NCBI RefSeq assembly: GCF_000524195.1
Contig: NW_020170428.1
Location: forward strand, 19,888 to 83,887
Reading direction: 5' to 3'
From: Echinococcus granulosus
Taxonomy: Eukaryota > Platyhelminthes > Cestoda > Cyclophyllidea > Taeniidae
DNA: 64,000 bases
Positions 1 to 13,598 of this stretch are shown in pieces. The first letter of the stretch is position 1. Each line of letters starts with the position of its first letter. The position numbers and the translations under genes are program-made. The notes beneath the pieces were generated by a model. It ran no database searches. It worked only from the letters and a program-made list of their open reading frames with translations, and was not told where the DNA came from.

Positions 1-610
1 GCAACGTCGGCGCTGGCGCCCAAACTGGGTCCGTTAGGTCTGCCGCCCAAGAAGGTGGCGGAGGACATCGCCAAGGAGACGGCGGATATGAAGGGTCTCC
101 GACTGACGGTGAAGTTGACCATCCAGAACCGGCAAGCAACTGTATCATTTGTGCCCACCACCTCGGCGTTGCTGATTAAAGCATTGAAGGAGCCGGTGCG
201 CGATCGAAAGAAAGTGAAGAACATAAAGCACAATGGCAGCATCACCTTCCTTGACGTCCTTGAGGTGGCGCGCATCATGCGGCCGCGCTCACTGGCCCGA
301 GATCTTGCAGGCACCGTGAAAGAAGTGTTGGGTGAGTCTTTCCCTTTATCTCCCCTTCCCTCACTCGCTTTGACGGGTGCCAATACCACTACTACGTCTC
401 TGCGTGTTTGCCTAATTGCCTTTTTCTTTCCTCCCTTCTGCTGTCCCCTTGGTCATCCTTTGCGTCTTCGCGCTACTGATTGGGATCGAATGAAATTGCT
501 CTTTGTGGTGTGCAGGCACTGCGCGTTCTATCGGCTGCTCCATCGACGGGGAGACACCGCAGGCAGTGATTGAGAAGATCAATTCTGGGGAAATCGCGGT
601 GCCTGAGTAG
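1..610 (+). CDS. RPL12: 60S ribosomal protein L12 (uL11), 3' part
   Basis: Structural protein of the large ribosomal subunit at the stalk base. Two exons are visible: 1-331 and 516-610, joined across a GT-AG intron (332-515, donor gtgagt) that splits a Gly codon. The reading opens with [19 protein letters not shown], the conserved N-terminal rRNA-binding segment, and continues through [24 protein letters not shown] and [15 protein letters not shown]. It ends in [10 protein letters not shown] and a TAG stop. About 22 N-terminal residues lie before the window: the family is about 165 aa and 141 are visible. AATAAA follows at 679. The alignment to animal RPL12 is continuous with no break. Very sure. 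Confidence 0.96.
332..515 (+). other. RPL12 last intron
   Basis: GT-AG intron of 184 nt. Its removal restores the conserved GT(A/A)RSIGCSIDG junction. An open frame runs into the intron but gives non-ribosomal residues, so the intron is required. Confidence 0.93.
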
Positions 611-678
611 ACGTTTTCTGTTTACATCCCTCTACCCTTGTTGCAGCGACTGTTTGTTTGAGAGAGTAAGGCGGTAAT

Positions 679-684
679 AATAAA
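679..684 (+). terminator. polyadenylation signal AATAAA of RPL12
   Basis: Canonical hexamer 69 nt downstream of the RPL12 stop codon, followed by a T-rich and GT-rich stretch. Confidence 0.7.
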
Positions 685-1778
685 TGGCACCCTTCCTCCC
701 ATTGATTGGTTGGGAGGGTGCTGTGTCATCGGTATCGGCGGTTTTGCTTATCTTTATTTGGCGTTCTGCTTGGTGAAACTGCCAGGGTCCACTCAGCCCT
801 CCATCCCACCGAGAATGGGTCGGTAAAGTGAGGAGTGCGGCCGTATCTGAGACACATTCGCATTAATCACGGCCTCTGTCCCTATGCCTTCTCGTGCCAT
901 CTCTCCGTGCATTCGTGTTTTAATTTGTGGAGTTGGTGGAACGAAGGAGGGGCGAAGTGGGGAGAGGAGGTGATTGGCGTCTGTGTGGATGCGTCCGTGC
1001 GAGCTACACCTCGGTGTAGCGTAGTTCAGTATGGCGCATTCAGGTTGGGTGCTTTCTTATACATTTATGTTTATTTTCAGTTTTTTGTGGTTTAAAATGT
1101 GGTTGTTTTTGCATTAGTGGCGTTTAATAGTGTTTTTGTCAGTTTCTCGGGAAATACATTGCTGTTGTTGTTGTTCTTCCTCTTGGTTGTTTTTGGCCAG
1201 GGCGGCGTGGTTTGTGGTGGTTGGTTGTTCGTTTTGCTTACATGAATTGGTGATTGATTGTTGTAGTAGTGTTTTACGTGATTTGTGTGTATATGGTTCT
1301 CCTTGGTTTCATTGTGTGCCTGGGGTGGGTGTCAGGGAAGGGCGGAGAAGTGTTGATTTGGTTAAATGTTTTGAGTTGGTGTTCGTGTTTGCGTTAGTAG
1401 CCTCAATGAATCAGGTTTCAAATCGTTGAGGTGATTGGTGTTTTTGCGTTTCTTCCGTTTTGGTGAGATGTCTTTGTGTCGGCGGGTCGGATGCCTCGAG
1501 TGGCATCTTTCCGCCTGCTTTCCGTGGGTTGACACCACACGTGAGCTCGTGTGGTACTCGCTACTGAATCAGTAGTATTCACGTTATCCAGTTTCTCTAT
1601 TCGTGGAGAGGGGTGTGTGGCGTGCATCTGCGGAATGTGGGAAAATGGAATCGCATTTCAGTTGGCGTGGATTGACAAGCACTGCAATGAATGGCGCATT
1701 TCTATTTCCATATTTCACTCATCCATTCCCAACTAGATGGTTAGTTGCTTATTCCTCCACGCGCTTGCGTGGGTGCTT

Positions 1779-1802
1779 CTGTCTGTCTGTCTGTCTGTCT
1801 CT
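1779..1802. repeat. (TGTC)n microsatellite
   Basis: About six perfect tetranucleotide units of gtct/ctgt inside the G+T-rich stretch. Confidence 0.85.
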
Positions 1803-4536
1803 CTGGTCAATCATTGTTTTGCGATGCACAGTGTGGTCATCAATCCGCGATTGAGAGCTTCAAGTTGGTTAGAGTCGTAGTGTTGTCTCCTGTTTTGTGG
1901 GATGTGATACCGCGAACTGTAGGACGTCAGGTGAGAGACGTTCGTGTGAATGTCCATATTCATCGGAATGCTTTGAGATGTAGGGTACTGAGGAGGCGGT
2001 TACTTCGTTCATGGCCTGCAGTGGCATGGGGTCGTGTGTTCAGTCACCTTTGGAGGCATTATGGAATAAGGATGATTCACTGCCGGGTGTTTCATCGTCC
2101 CCTCACCGAAGTTTGGTTGATGTCTCTGCCAGATGCGAGTGTTCGCAGGTCATATGGTTTTGGTGTGGTGGCGCTTCGTGTATCGCGATGCGCTGTTTCA
2201 TGCCCTCATTAGCCCCTTCGCCTTGCGCCTTAGGGGTGGTTAGTCTTGCTGGTTGTTGGAAGCGGTGACGGGACAAATGTGGCATTGATGACTATGTGCA
2301 GTGCCATCGTATGCGTCACGTGTTCACCGGCATTCTCACTTGCCTACCTTCTCTTGCCAGTTGACTGCCTACCGAACGCTGTTATTGACGCCTTCTTGAA
2401 GGTAGTATTTTGATTCGACTCACAGATGTAGGGGATGAGAGATTGCATTTTTTTTAATGAATTTTTGGCTATCTGTAGACTAGAAGACGTTGTTTCATAG
2501 TTGGATGTGGAATGGATACACTTTTGTCGTTTCTTTGAACCTTTACTTGTATCACTTGAATTTATTCTGTTGAAACAATGCTTCTCGCACCTACATTGTA
2601 TTGTGATCGGGTATTTCGAGTGCTTTTTTTATGGTCGTCTGCCAATGCAAATTGTAATTATGTGTGAATTTTGCGACGCGAGCGATTTTTTTCACCCCAT
2701 GTATGGTAGGTGATGTAACAGTGCGTCGTTGCGGGAATCTTTGTTGGGCTCTCGACCCTTCTTCTATTCGTGGGCTTTTGTCTGCCATGATATAATAGTT
2801 TGGGCCTGAAGTAAATGCAGGCGTGGGTGCTTTGCGTTAAGTTTGCCTTGTGTCGTGTGGAGGTCATGCTGTATGCGTTTGTCAGTTTGTTTTAAACAGG
2901 TGTGTTGTGGCGGTGGTTGGTGCTTTTAAAATTATTTAATTCTTTAGGAAGCCTTATCACTCGTGAATAAAGGCGGTGCGAAGGCGTCTTGAGCTGGATT
3001 GTTCTAGCTACAAACCATCTTCATGGTCAGGTACTAGTTTGTTGTTGGAGCGAGGTGAAATGCCACAGAGTATTTGCTGTTCTGTGATGGTTAAAAAATC
3101 ATTGAATTTGCATACAACATTAATTTCACGGAAACTGTGATGTATTTGGCCAAGTGAAAATACCAGCTGAAGGGCGCCATTTGCCGATTTTATGGTTAGC
3201 TTGCCATGGTCATTTTCGCAATTTTTTCAGCCCCTTCCCTCTACGTTGTGGGGCATCTGGTTGCTCGATTTCTGCATCCTTCCACCATTCCTTCTTCTTC
3301 CCTTTTAGTGCAGCTTCTACGTGTATGTAGAGCAAGTAACGAGTAGGTGAGTGATAAGACTCATTTCCATTCCTTATTCATTATTCACCACTTGATATTG
3401 CTGCGGTGCATCAGGTGTTCATCTATGGATGTGAAATGAATTGCCTGCTCATCTTTTTGATGTGACAGTTGTGATAACAGCTATGAATGCTCATGACCGC
3501 TGCTTGGGTTGTGTGATGCAGAGGGAATGGTCACTGCATAGTTTCTACTAACCAGACAAATCTTTTTCTTCTGATATCTGGATGTCCTATCACCTCACTC
3601 TGCCGTTCTCTACTCATTGGACGAGGAGTAGTCGGTGACTTCGACGCCAAGGTGTGTGGATTGGTTAAGCCGATCATGTCTGCAGCAATGGAGGACATGT
3701 GTTGGAGGATTCAGGGCATCCATTGTTCCCCAATCGCATGCGCTGTATTTTTTGAATTGAAGGTGAACTTGCAGACAATGTTTGCAGCATGGTCGTCTCT
3801 GCATTTGGCGAAAGGACGTGCGTACAACCCTTTCCCCCACACGCACATAATGGAAGGTTTAACGAAAATGAATCTTGAAATAGTGATCATGGAAGAAGTG
3901 GGATCTTAAACCACAATACATCTCCTCTCCTATGGGTACAATAGAAGAGTTGCGTTGTGGTGGTCCATTTTTCACTGACGCTGTTGGTCTTCTCTCTCTC
4001 CCACCGAAATCGTCAGCGTTGTTGCTATTTTGGAAGATGCTGTGTAAGGGATCATCAGGTGGCTGCCTTGTGCCCTATTCGAACGTCTGACAGCCAGTGT
4101 TAATTGCAGGGACGAGTCGGGTGGATTCGCTGGAGGCAAGTTGGAAGACCTAGTGTAGGCTGGAATTACTTAGTGTTTATTTGTAGAGCCAATGTTGGAA
4201 GACAATTGGGCTGCACCATGGGATGGAAGACCCAGAGCATTGTTCATTAAGTTCACTGAATGTAACAGCACGCCGTATTGTTGTCAGTTGGAGGAAGCAG
4301 TGGATTGAATTGACTGCTGGTTCGGTTTTTCTTTTCTTTTTAGTTTTCCCTTCAGATATCCCAACAAAGAAGCCGATATCGTACACTGCTTCTACACGAA
4401 GAATGACTGCAACAGACACGACTTCTTGATACAACGATTGTTGGCTTTTTCTGTTCTCCCCTAACCTCAGTGATAAGTGTGATCTGTGTCTCCTTGACAC
4501 ACATTAGGCAGGTGAGGGATGAAGTCAGTCTTCTGT

Positions 4537-4908
4537 TCAGAGGATCCGTTCCAATTGTCTGTGGTACTTTGCCTTGATGCAGTGGAATCCTGGTGTCCCA
4601 TCAATCGAGTGGACGGGATGAATGGGCTGATGTGATGAGGATTTAGTGCGACGATTCAAAATATCATCGTCTTCAAGGTGGCATAGATGGTATGAGAAGG
4701 GATTCATGCTGTTGACATGATGGTGGATGCCCATAGTCCTACTTAGTAGTGAAGCTATTCCGCCGTCCTCCCAATCCGCAATGCTTGTGGATAAAGAAGT
4801 GTGGATCACTCTTTTCATCAATCTCTCAAGGCCTTCTTCCACCACTACTTTACTACTTCTGTCGAGTGTTGATTCCTTTCCTTTCATTAATGTATTGTTA
4901 TCTGTCAT
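4537..4908 (-). other. unrecognised 123-codon ORF
   Basis: ATG-initiated minus-strand frame of 123 codons. The predicted product has a mixed charged N-terminal half (for example VVVEEGLERLMKRVIH) and a His-rich second half. No family was recognised, no splice context stands out, and no homologous frame continues on either side. It may be chance: open frames of this length are common here, and a second minus-strand frame (4177-4500) lies just downstream. Listed only because it is the best candidate in an otherwise empty 5.5 kb. Confidence 0.15.
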
Positions 4909-6149
4909 GATGCCCTCCTACGAAGTGTCGACTGTTCCATCTCTTATCATCCTAGTTCTCCAATGATGGAAACCTTGAAACTCTCCACAAACCCATCATA
5001 TTCTGATCCTCTATTGCTTTGTATTCTTAAGTGTTGAATAACGCTTAAGAACCGAACCGTGGGACCTCGTTCCTCTCTCCAATATCAGAGCCAATCAAAA
5101 GGTCACAAATGCGTGTTAATGAAACCCTTGCTCCCCGCATACAGTCGTGCAATCACACGCCCTCTTCTCTCTCCATTACTTCGCAGGAATTTTTACAATT
5201 TCCTCTATGTGCTCGGTGCCTCTAGCACTGCAATCATCCAGAGAAGGAATTACTGCATCTTAGTTTTTTGTTTCTTTCTGTAGACAGTGCTTTTATCAAA
5301 CTGGGACTTCCGAACTTTTTCTCGCCATTTGGAAATCGTAAACATTGGAAAATTTTTGTTCTGCATAGGCGAACCAACCTGGAAGGTCATTTAAACAGCG
5401 CCCAGACCCACACGCCGTTTTCATTGTATTGCCAGCTGAGACCACCAACCAGAACCCACCACCACCGACACCAATTCCCGTGCCTTTATCACCCTCGTCT
5501 GCCATCTCCCCCCCCCCCCTCCCTTCCTATGGGTGATGTGGGGACATGACCCACCCCGGCACCGCATTTCACTTGTCACTCATTTCCACGCATAGAGCAA
5601 CCATGACAGCATTCCTATTTCGACCTGAATAACCCACAAGACCTACACCTCTTTGACTTTCCCATCAGTATTGACAGCGCTTGAGATGCCTCTAAAAATG
5701 ACATATCCCTTCCTCTCCCTCCGGAGATTGCCACTTCCACGAAAAACCAGGAGAGAAGGGGAACAATCCAAGTTGCAGAGTAAGTAGATTGAACTGTGTA
5801 TATGCAGGTATCACTGAAGTCAATGTACAACTGAGAAGATGCCAAGAAAAAGACGAGGAGGAGGAGGAGGCAGGGGGATGAGAGAGTGATCGAAATCGGG
5901 GTAAGATGCGACACGCGGTGATGTGGACGAAAGTGGAATAAACCTAGGGAGCGAGAATCAACTGCCCTCGCGCGAGCAGAAGAGACGTGACGTGAAGTGG
6001 CGAGACGAGATGCGCAACAACGACCTCGCGTCTACAGAGCAGCTACTCTACGTCGTTCTGTTGACGCCTCGGCCGAACCTGTGGACGCTGAACAAAGGGA
6101 GGCAAATTAAGCCGCTTGTGTGAGAAAAAAACGTCGGCTGCGCAACTTG

Positions 6150-9100
6150 TCAAATCACAACAAGCATAGACTCAACTACATTGCTGTTATTGACTTTAAG
6201 TAGATGCGGAGCAGTGACAGGAGAAGGGAAGACTGGAGGCTGTGTCACGGGGGTTCGAGGGCTTGCAGCGGTGGCGAAATTGAAAGCAGTTGCGGCCGCG
6301 GCAACGGGATGAGGGGGGCAATGGAGCTGGGGGGCAGCGTGCAGCCACGGAGCGGTTGGCGGAGGGGATACCAACGGCGTTTGTGGAGCCGCCTGCGGGG
6401 TTGCGGCGGCGGCAGCAGGTGTGAAAATCGGTGGTGCGGTAGTGACCCCGGTGGTAGGATCTACTCCAGCGTAGAGACGCAGTTGCTGAAAAAAATAAAC
6501 GCGGACGCAGTGCGTAAGTACGCATTCCACTGGTCAGGCACTTGAGAAGGTAGTAGGTCATCATCATCATGCTGCCAACTTAATCCTGCCTCATCGAATA
6601 CTCCCCGACATCATAGCGCAATCAAGTGCTGCTACTTATAAGCACATATGAGTAGGCTCACCCAGCACGCACACTCGCGCACGCTATTAATTTGCCATTT
6701 CAGTAGACGTGCTGTAAATTGGCAACCCAATTAATCGGAACCTCTTATCCTGGGTTCATACTGCTGCCAACCGACTTTGGATGGACTGCCAATGCAATCG
6801 CCCCCTAGAATTCACGTCTGAAGACGCAACTTACAGTCAATTTTATCCCAGTTCCCTAGCATATACTACTAAGTAGGGGATTATAAGTAGGCCAAGCGGC
6901 CTGAGGAAAGACCACTCGGATTACCGGTAGGTGTTACACGTGAATATCATGGCCAGAAGGATCAAGGGAGGGGGAGGGTTGGCATTGCTATAAAAAGGCG
7001 TGGTGCAGGAGACAGCTTCCGCTGATTAGAAGGCATCAGACACGAGAGACAAGAAGGTCGAGAAGGGTCATCAACCTGGACTCACCAAATTACGCAAATC
7101 ACTGCGCATTAGTCCGGCTTCAGATAGCTTCTGGGGTTGAAAAGCCTACTTAAGATACTCCACTTCGTTACAAACAGAGTCTAATTGCGCAGTTGTACAG
7201 CGCTACTTTTCAAAGGTACGTGAGGATCTCAGAAAGACGGGTTAATGGGTGCTCTAGAGCAGAGTTAGCAAAAAAACAGCCGTAATCGGAGGCGAAAGGG
7301 CCTGTGATTCTGATTGAAGCCGGAGGCTTCAAACCTAACGACACCATGCTTGCGCCACCAGAAGCAGTCTTGGATGGCGTCATGCAGAGTAAATACAGGG
7401 GGGGGGGGGAACATGCGCGACGAAAAGCGGTGCTACGTACTCGCGAGGCTACAAATCTGCCACAGGGTTGCTGCCCAGAGACGCTGCTCTGTGGACACAC
7501 TCCACGTGGACAGTAGTCTACAAGGTCAAAGGGTAGCCAATAAGTGTGCACTTTGGAGTCGCCTCATGGACATTCACAACCAATAAAATTCCGAGAAGAC
7601 GCACACCACCACCCCCGGTTTATGGTGGGACAAAACAATACATAATTTTGGAATTACAGGAGCTGCCTCCGCGGCCATACGAGCAGAGGCGGGATTGGCA
7701 GCAAGGCGTTCCATTTCTAAGGCTTCAAGTTGCTGAGTAAGGTTAAGTTTCTGTTGAATAGCCAATCGGAGGATGGAATTGAGTGTCCTCTTTTCCTCTT
7801 CGGCTTTCTGGAAAGGACAAAGGTATGATTGGTCAGGTGATGAACCAATCAGTTAATAATTAAATAGAAAAATGCTTCCAACGGGAATGTTTTTGTTTAA
7901 TTTGCAAAAAAAGTGAAAAGATCGCCCAAGTCTGACAGAATAAACAAAAGGTGGGCGGTAGTTACGGTTGCATAACAAGCTGGGAGGGAATTGAAAAGAG
8001 GATACACGACTAGCACTGCAGGCTGTTTTTTATTTTGGATTCGGAAAAGGAGTATATCAAAGTCACCGCCAGGACCTTTCTTCCTACTCTTAGCAAGCTA
8101 ATAAATCTTCAATTGAAAAAAAAAAGGAAGTAAAAAGGAGAGAGGAAGGGAAAGGTTACTTCATATTGCTGGCTACTCAATTCATGAAGATATTTCTAAG
8201 CTCTGTTCAATGATCGTTGAAATAGTAGATGGATGAATGAATTTGTGCAGGGTGGTTGGGTGGGTGGACAGACGGATTTACGGATACAGGAAGGTAAGGC
8301 GGATTTATTGGCAAGAAGAGATGCCCCAAATCAAATACGGAATGGTTATTTCAGTTCCTACCACTTAAATTCTCGTATGCAAGATCTGAATGGTGGGAAA
8401 AAGGTTAAACGCACATTCAATTTCTGCTGCAACTGATCCATCTGCTGCACAAACTCCTCATGCTTCTCCGTGAACATCGCCCGAATAGAGGTGTACGTGA
8501 AGGCGTCCTCCTTCAGCATCTTCAACTCACTGCGCAGAGCGCGCAGCGTATCCGTAACAATGGCCTTCTCATTCTCATACTTCTGCTTTAAGTTGGCCAA
8601 TGCCGTCTCCGCCACCGATTTGTTCTTCTTAAGAACACTGCGCAGCGAGGCCACCTGCTCGCGCTTGATGGACAATTTACTACGTAATTGCAAAATCTCC
8701 GCTTGCAACTCCTCCACTGCCTCGTCCGTCCGCTTCGAGCTCCCATTGGTGGCCTAAAGATGACAACTAACCAATCAGAATTCGAGGATTATAAGACTAG
8801 TGTCTAATCACAAAGCCCAAATTCCAGATGCTCTGGACAGGCGATTGGCCCTTTACTACATTTATACAATCCTGGATAGAACTTCGATGCAGAACGAGTG
8901 AATCAACCTAGAACAGACTGCAGGTGTGTAATGGTAACCTGGATGCGCCTCCTTCACAATTTAACCGGGCGTTTCGCGCGCAGGCTGAGTCTAGCTGGAC
9001 GGAATCGGTGCCGACAGACGTCCAATCGGTTGCTTTTGAAACAACTACGCCAATCATTCAAACGTCTTACCTGCTAGCCATCACAAGGAGAAGGTCCAGT

Positions 9101-12100
9101 CACACAAAACAGCAACGGAGCTGTATGGGCAAGAATACCTGTTTTTACCGCGTGTGATTACGTGTGCGTAGTAGAGTGTGCAAACCTGCGTACGCGAATG
9201 GGTGTTCGTCTTTGTTTTCGTGTCTATACTAGGCCGACGCCCCTGGCTACCAACTTCTGTCTATCGATCAAGCCAGCTTGAAGTAGGTTTCTGTCCGATG
9301 GACAGTTAAAAGCCGCCAAGGAAATACTCAGTTCGACCTGCACACCGATGGTAGGAACGCTTCCAACGCCACACGCCGCTGCATCAATGACTTGAGGTAC
9401 CAGAATGTTGGCAACCAAAACCTGCCCCAATTTAGCTAATTCAATACTGCGTTATTAGTTTACAGTAAATGATGACACCAAGTCGTGTCCTTACGACACA
9501 AGGGAATTGGGACTAACTCCGACAGGCGATAGGACCACATTAAAAAGGGCAAAAAGGTGAGGGGAACATTCCCTCTGTCGAGCACAGCCGACTGCCTAAT
9601 GCTACCATATGGCTCTGCAGCTAGCCCTACTGTACTTCTGTTTCTAGAATTAATTTGGGCGCTACGCCAATAAACGTAACCGCGCAACAGAACATCGTTG
9701 CTAAGGGCGATAGCAGAGAGAAAGTAAAAAGTAGCCAATAGATGACGAGGTGATGGAATTTACCACACACGTGAACGCACCGACTGATTTCGGGCTGTGA
9801 CTCAGAACGAGTAAGTAAATACACAATAAATAAAAAATCACACCACCGCTGCTATGGCGTAGAAGAAGCGTAGGCGTGGTAAAATTTGTCATCCATGAGG
9901 AAAGGGCTGCAGGATGATGCAGGCTGGTTTGAGGGTAGAGCAAGTCCAATCGCATTGGTGTGCAAGGAAATGACAGCAGACCACACCCTTTTCCCCATCA
10001 CAGACAGACATACAAAGACTTTAAAACTCACATTTTGAGCAAGACGAGCGTTCTTCTCCGCGTACATCTGCACAGCGCGACGCAGATGACTCACAATAGC
10101 TATGTGATCTTCCACTTGCTTTGCCAGCATCTCTGGACTGACCTGCTCCGTGGAAGTCGGAGATGTGGACACTGCTGTGCCGGCGGCTGAAGCATCCACA
10201 GTAGGATCAGAAGCTGTGGAATCATCGGTAGACGCGTTGGCGTCCAGAGAAACACTGGCACGAGCGGCTAGCTCGCAGACCTGTAAACAGAATAGGAAGA
10301 GACTCAAACAAATATGGAGGGACAAAAGACAGGTTCAAAGGCAGAAGTGAACGAGCTATTCATTAGAGGGGAACATTCAAAGTGGAAGGCGATTGAACCA
10401 TGAAGAGAGAAGGGTGTACGCTTGATAGAAACCTTCAGTAAACAACAGTTCTGGAGAAACTGGAACCCCCTGATGAAGGGATATTCTCTTGAGGTGGCAT
10501 TGGCTAGCTACACCCTCGCATGGCAAAACAGACTTTCCACTAGTATTTTCCGTTACTGTCCAAGTTCATCTGGAACTTGTTATTCCAAAAAGACAAAATC
10601 GTAAAGACTACAGATGATCCAGAAAGATCTTTCTCCAGTGAAGTAAGTGGGAGCGAAAAGGGAAAGAACCGAGATGAAGTGGCACCCTGTGTCATGTGAA
10701 ATGAGATGGGTCGCAAGTGCCTCTCCTCCGAGTGAACTTATAATGGCCTCCCATCGAGTTATATGCACATGCACACACACTCAAACCATGAGAATAAAAT
10801 ACCACACGAAACGGGAAATTTTATTACTTTTCATATCCAAGTAAGCAAAAAAGACAGCTCTATTTCTCGGGAAAGATAAGGAAAACCTCAATTCTCTTGA
10901 TTTTGCTGCTTCAGGATTGTGCGTGCTTGGAAACAGGCAACGTGGAAGCCAAGTGCACGCTTCGGTCAAATTGCCTTGATCACAGAGTAAACAAAAAAGC
11001 ACAGCCCATGCAACATGTTGGTACTATTTAAAGCACCCCATTCCATGTAGGGATAAAGGGCATTCTTCATAGTTTTAGATGAAAAGAATCTACTTCCATT
11101 CGCAAAGTGTGGTGGGCAGAGGAAGACGGAAAATTAACCAAAAGCAAACATCTCCCACAATCTACTAACCCAGGTATTGCGGAATCAGGGAGCTAAATTA
11201 CAGAGGCAATAAACTCTACCATTAAATATCTAACTAGAAGAATAGATCAGCCCCCTTCCTACAGACCCATCGGTCTGGTTTTCCTGTCTACCCTCCCAAG
11301 CACGCACAAAATAAATGAAATACCTAAAAACGGGGAACACAAAAACGCATTTAAAGCCAATTTGACACTGCCACCTACCTGTTTTGATGGCGTCTCCTTC
11401 AACTCCGAACAGACGAGCATGTAGAGTTTGAGAAGGTCGGCGAAACCGCGTCGTAGACAAACTGAGACAACGGCCGTTTTCAGCCCAGCCTGCTGCGCTT
11501 CCTCTGCACCATTATCAACCCGCTCCTCCAGGTGCTTTATCTCCTCCGCTCGGCACTCCAGCTCCTTGCGAAGCCGCAGAACCTCTGCTTTTAATCCTTC
11601 TTCGTCGGCCAACGCCGGGTCGGCGTTCACCTTCTCCAGCTCCTGATAACGCCACAACTCGTGTTGCATGCTAGCAATTTGTCGGAGGGCAACAGAGTAG
11701 CGAGTCTCTGTTTGTCTAAGAGTTCGTTTCAGTCCTGCAGAGGCTGAGTCTTCTTCACCACCAGTGGTAGCGGCAGCATCAGTGCCATCAGAATTCGCGT
11801 TGGACTCGAATTCATTGTCGGCGCGACGTTGTACACCCATGACTAGATCGAGCTCATTCTGCAACTGGTTGATACGCTCCTGTTTTGAATTCACCTCACT
11901 AGAGGCAAGTTCTGCGGACCTCTGTGCCTCTTCCAACTTGTGCTGAAGCTCCGTCATCTCGGCTTTCAGCTGAGTGGATTCACTCAGCTTTAGTTCAGAA
12001 AACAAGTCATCTCCTTTGTGCGCAATATTGACACCTATAAGCACAAAAAATCAAGGCGCTTTTGCACGTACACATGCACGAATATATAATGATGCATAAA

Positions 12101-13051
12101 TTAAGCTCCTACTGAAACCTACTGGAATTTGAGTGCTCCAATGACTCTGATGTATTGAATAATTGTAATTGAGCAGACTGTGCGAGACCATTTTGGATTG
12201 AATTAAGATGATAGAACGACTCATAAGCCAGACGGCTATCAAGCTCCTTTTTTAAGTTGTGCCGTTGTTCCCTTTCGATTTGAAGTGACTCTAAGGCCTC
12301 CTCTAACGACTTCTCTGTGATTCTTTTCAGCCGAGTGACTTCCTCTAGTAAAACGTGCATTTGATCGTTTTCCTCCTGGCCTCGTTTCAGCTCATGCTTA
12401 AGACTCTCAAACTCAATCTAAGCAGATTATTATAAGTAATGAGAGTACAAACCTGACTAGTCTTCAGCGCCAAGACATTCTTCTGTAATTCCAAATTCTC
12501 TGACTCCAGTTCATCCAACTCACTAAGCAATCGCGTTTCTACGACCTTCATTGCTTTTATCTCCTGTTTAAGTTCAAGTCGAGTTTTCTCAACACTATCA
12601 TATTTAGCCTGAATTTCCTGCATCATTTGATGCAATTTGTCATTTTCAGCCATTTGGCGTTCGTATTTTGCTTTGGTACTTTTTAAGTCGTGCTCAAGGT
12701 CTCTAATGCGACCCGAAAGTTGTTCTTCACGATTGGCCGATCGACTGAGGAGGTCATCCTCCTCCTGGAAGCCCACCCGGTTCATCTTTCTATGAAGTTC
12801 ATTTTGTTCATCACATTTCTAGGGGAATGTGTCGTAAAATCATGCGTTACCTCCTGAGTTAACTGTAGCTCCCTTCTGAGTTGTTCAAGAAGTTCTTCAG
12901 ACTCATCAAGTTTTGCCTGCAAGCTTTCCTTTTCCTCAAGTAGCTTTAATCCGCACTGCGCAGCTTCATATTTCTCACGTAAAGCCTCCTTCAAGGAGTT
13001 TCTTAACTGCTGTATCTCTTCTCTACAGTTATCCAACGGAGAAGAACTCAT
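6150..13051 (-). CDS. BicD: Bicaudal D dynein-adaptor protein
   Basis: Cytoplasmic coiled-coil adaptor linking dynein/dynactin to Rab6 vesicles and other cargo. Eight exons (minus): 13051-12851, 12818-12453, 12417-12123, 12034-11379, 10280-10032, 8753-8415, 7807-7658, 6485-6150, giving 863 aa with all phases matching. The N-terminus (EKYEAAQCGLKLLEEKESL, about 20-40) matches the BicD dynein-recruiting coiled coil. DLFSELKLSES (about 295) marks the CC2 region. Residues about 605-740 are the cargo-binding domain (KREQVASLRSVLKKNK, ETALANLKQKYENEKAIV, LAIQQKLNLTQQLE). The last 111 residues are Pro/Ala/Thr-rich and unlike vertebrate tails. The ATG at 13051 aligns with the vertebrate start; an in-frame extension upstream lacks similarity. 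OTUD5 lies 548 bp upstream on the same strand. Confidence 0.93.
12819..12850 (-). other. 32-nt BicD intron 1
   Basis: GT-AG intron (donor gtaacg, acceptor cctag) of only 32 nt. Removing it joins LTQE to KCDEQNELH in phase. The next intron (12418-12452) is 35 nt. Confidence 0.85.
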
Positions 13052-13598
13052 AACCTGCGCGAAGCCTCGAAACGAGCGCGACAAATGAAGATTGATTAAA
13101 ATGTTTGACCTTAACAAGTAAACAAATGCATTGTGGTTTGATTTGACATATAATTGCGTACTTACTCTTCCACCAACTATATTTAAAGTTAAAATTTTTT
13201 ACGTTATTTTTGGGCTTCCTAACCCCTACTAGTCCTTTAAGTAATTTTGAGGAATGTTAGCATATACACAATTTTGGTCCTAGAACAGACTGTGGGAAAT
13301 GAGTATGACATCCTCGCCTAGACTTATTAAGCAATGAACTATTAGCCTTGCCCAACAGTAGGTGCTGCCCCCTTCATTACTAATTCAAATCGATATCATT
13401 ATACTCACGTAAAATTGAAGCCACCCCGTCACCCTGCCATGAGTCAGCAACACAACAAAATAATTGAATAAAGTTGCAAGAGGGTGAATTCGGGACTCAA
13501 AGGGATAAGCGTGAGAGAAGAACTGTGATGGCACCCTTATGGGAAGGCCACACCACTTTTAAGCAGGGATCACTTTTCACCCTATGTACACAGAAAGA
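13052..13598. other. intergenic spacer between OTUD5 and BicD
   Basis: 547 bp between the OTUD5 stop and the BicD start, both on the minus strand. It must hold the OTUD5 3'UTR and the BicD 5' region. No canonical minus-strand AATAAA was seen. An AATAAA near 13468 is on the plus strand and so is not relevant to these genes. Confidence 0.6.

Larger units (their letters stand above)
685..6149. other. intergenic region without a convincing gene
   Basis: About 5.5 kb between the RPL12 3' end and the BicD stop codon. No known domain was recognised on either strand. The first 2 kb are markedly G+T rich on the + strand. A short TGTC microsatellite sits near 1780 and a C-run near 5510. The longest ATG-initiated ORF is a 123-aa minus-strand frame at 4537-4908 (see its own entry). 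The part beyond it, up to the BicD 3' end, presumably holds the BicD 3'UTR, but no canonical signal was seen there. Confidence 0.6.

Noticed and set aside
33..573. RPL12 reading continued through the intron to 573
   Set aside because: The residues after EVLG are not ribosomal, and the GT-AG splice restores the conserved C-terminus.
8470..8757. Plus-strand 95-codon frame
   Set aside because: Antisense shadow of the BicD cargo-binding exon.
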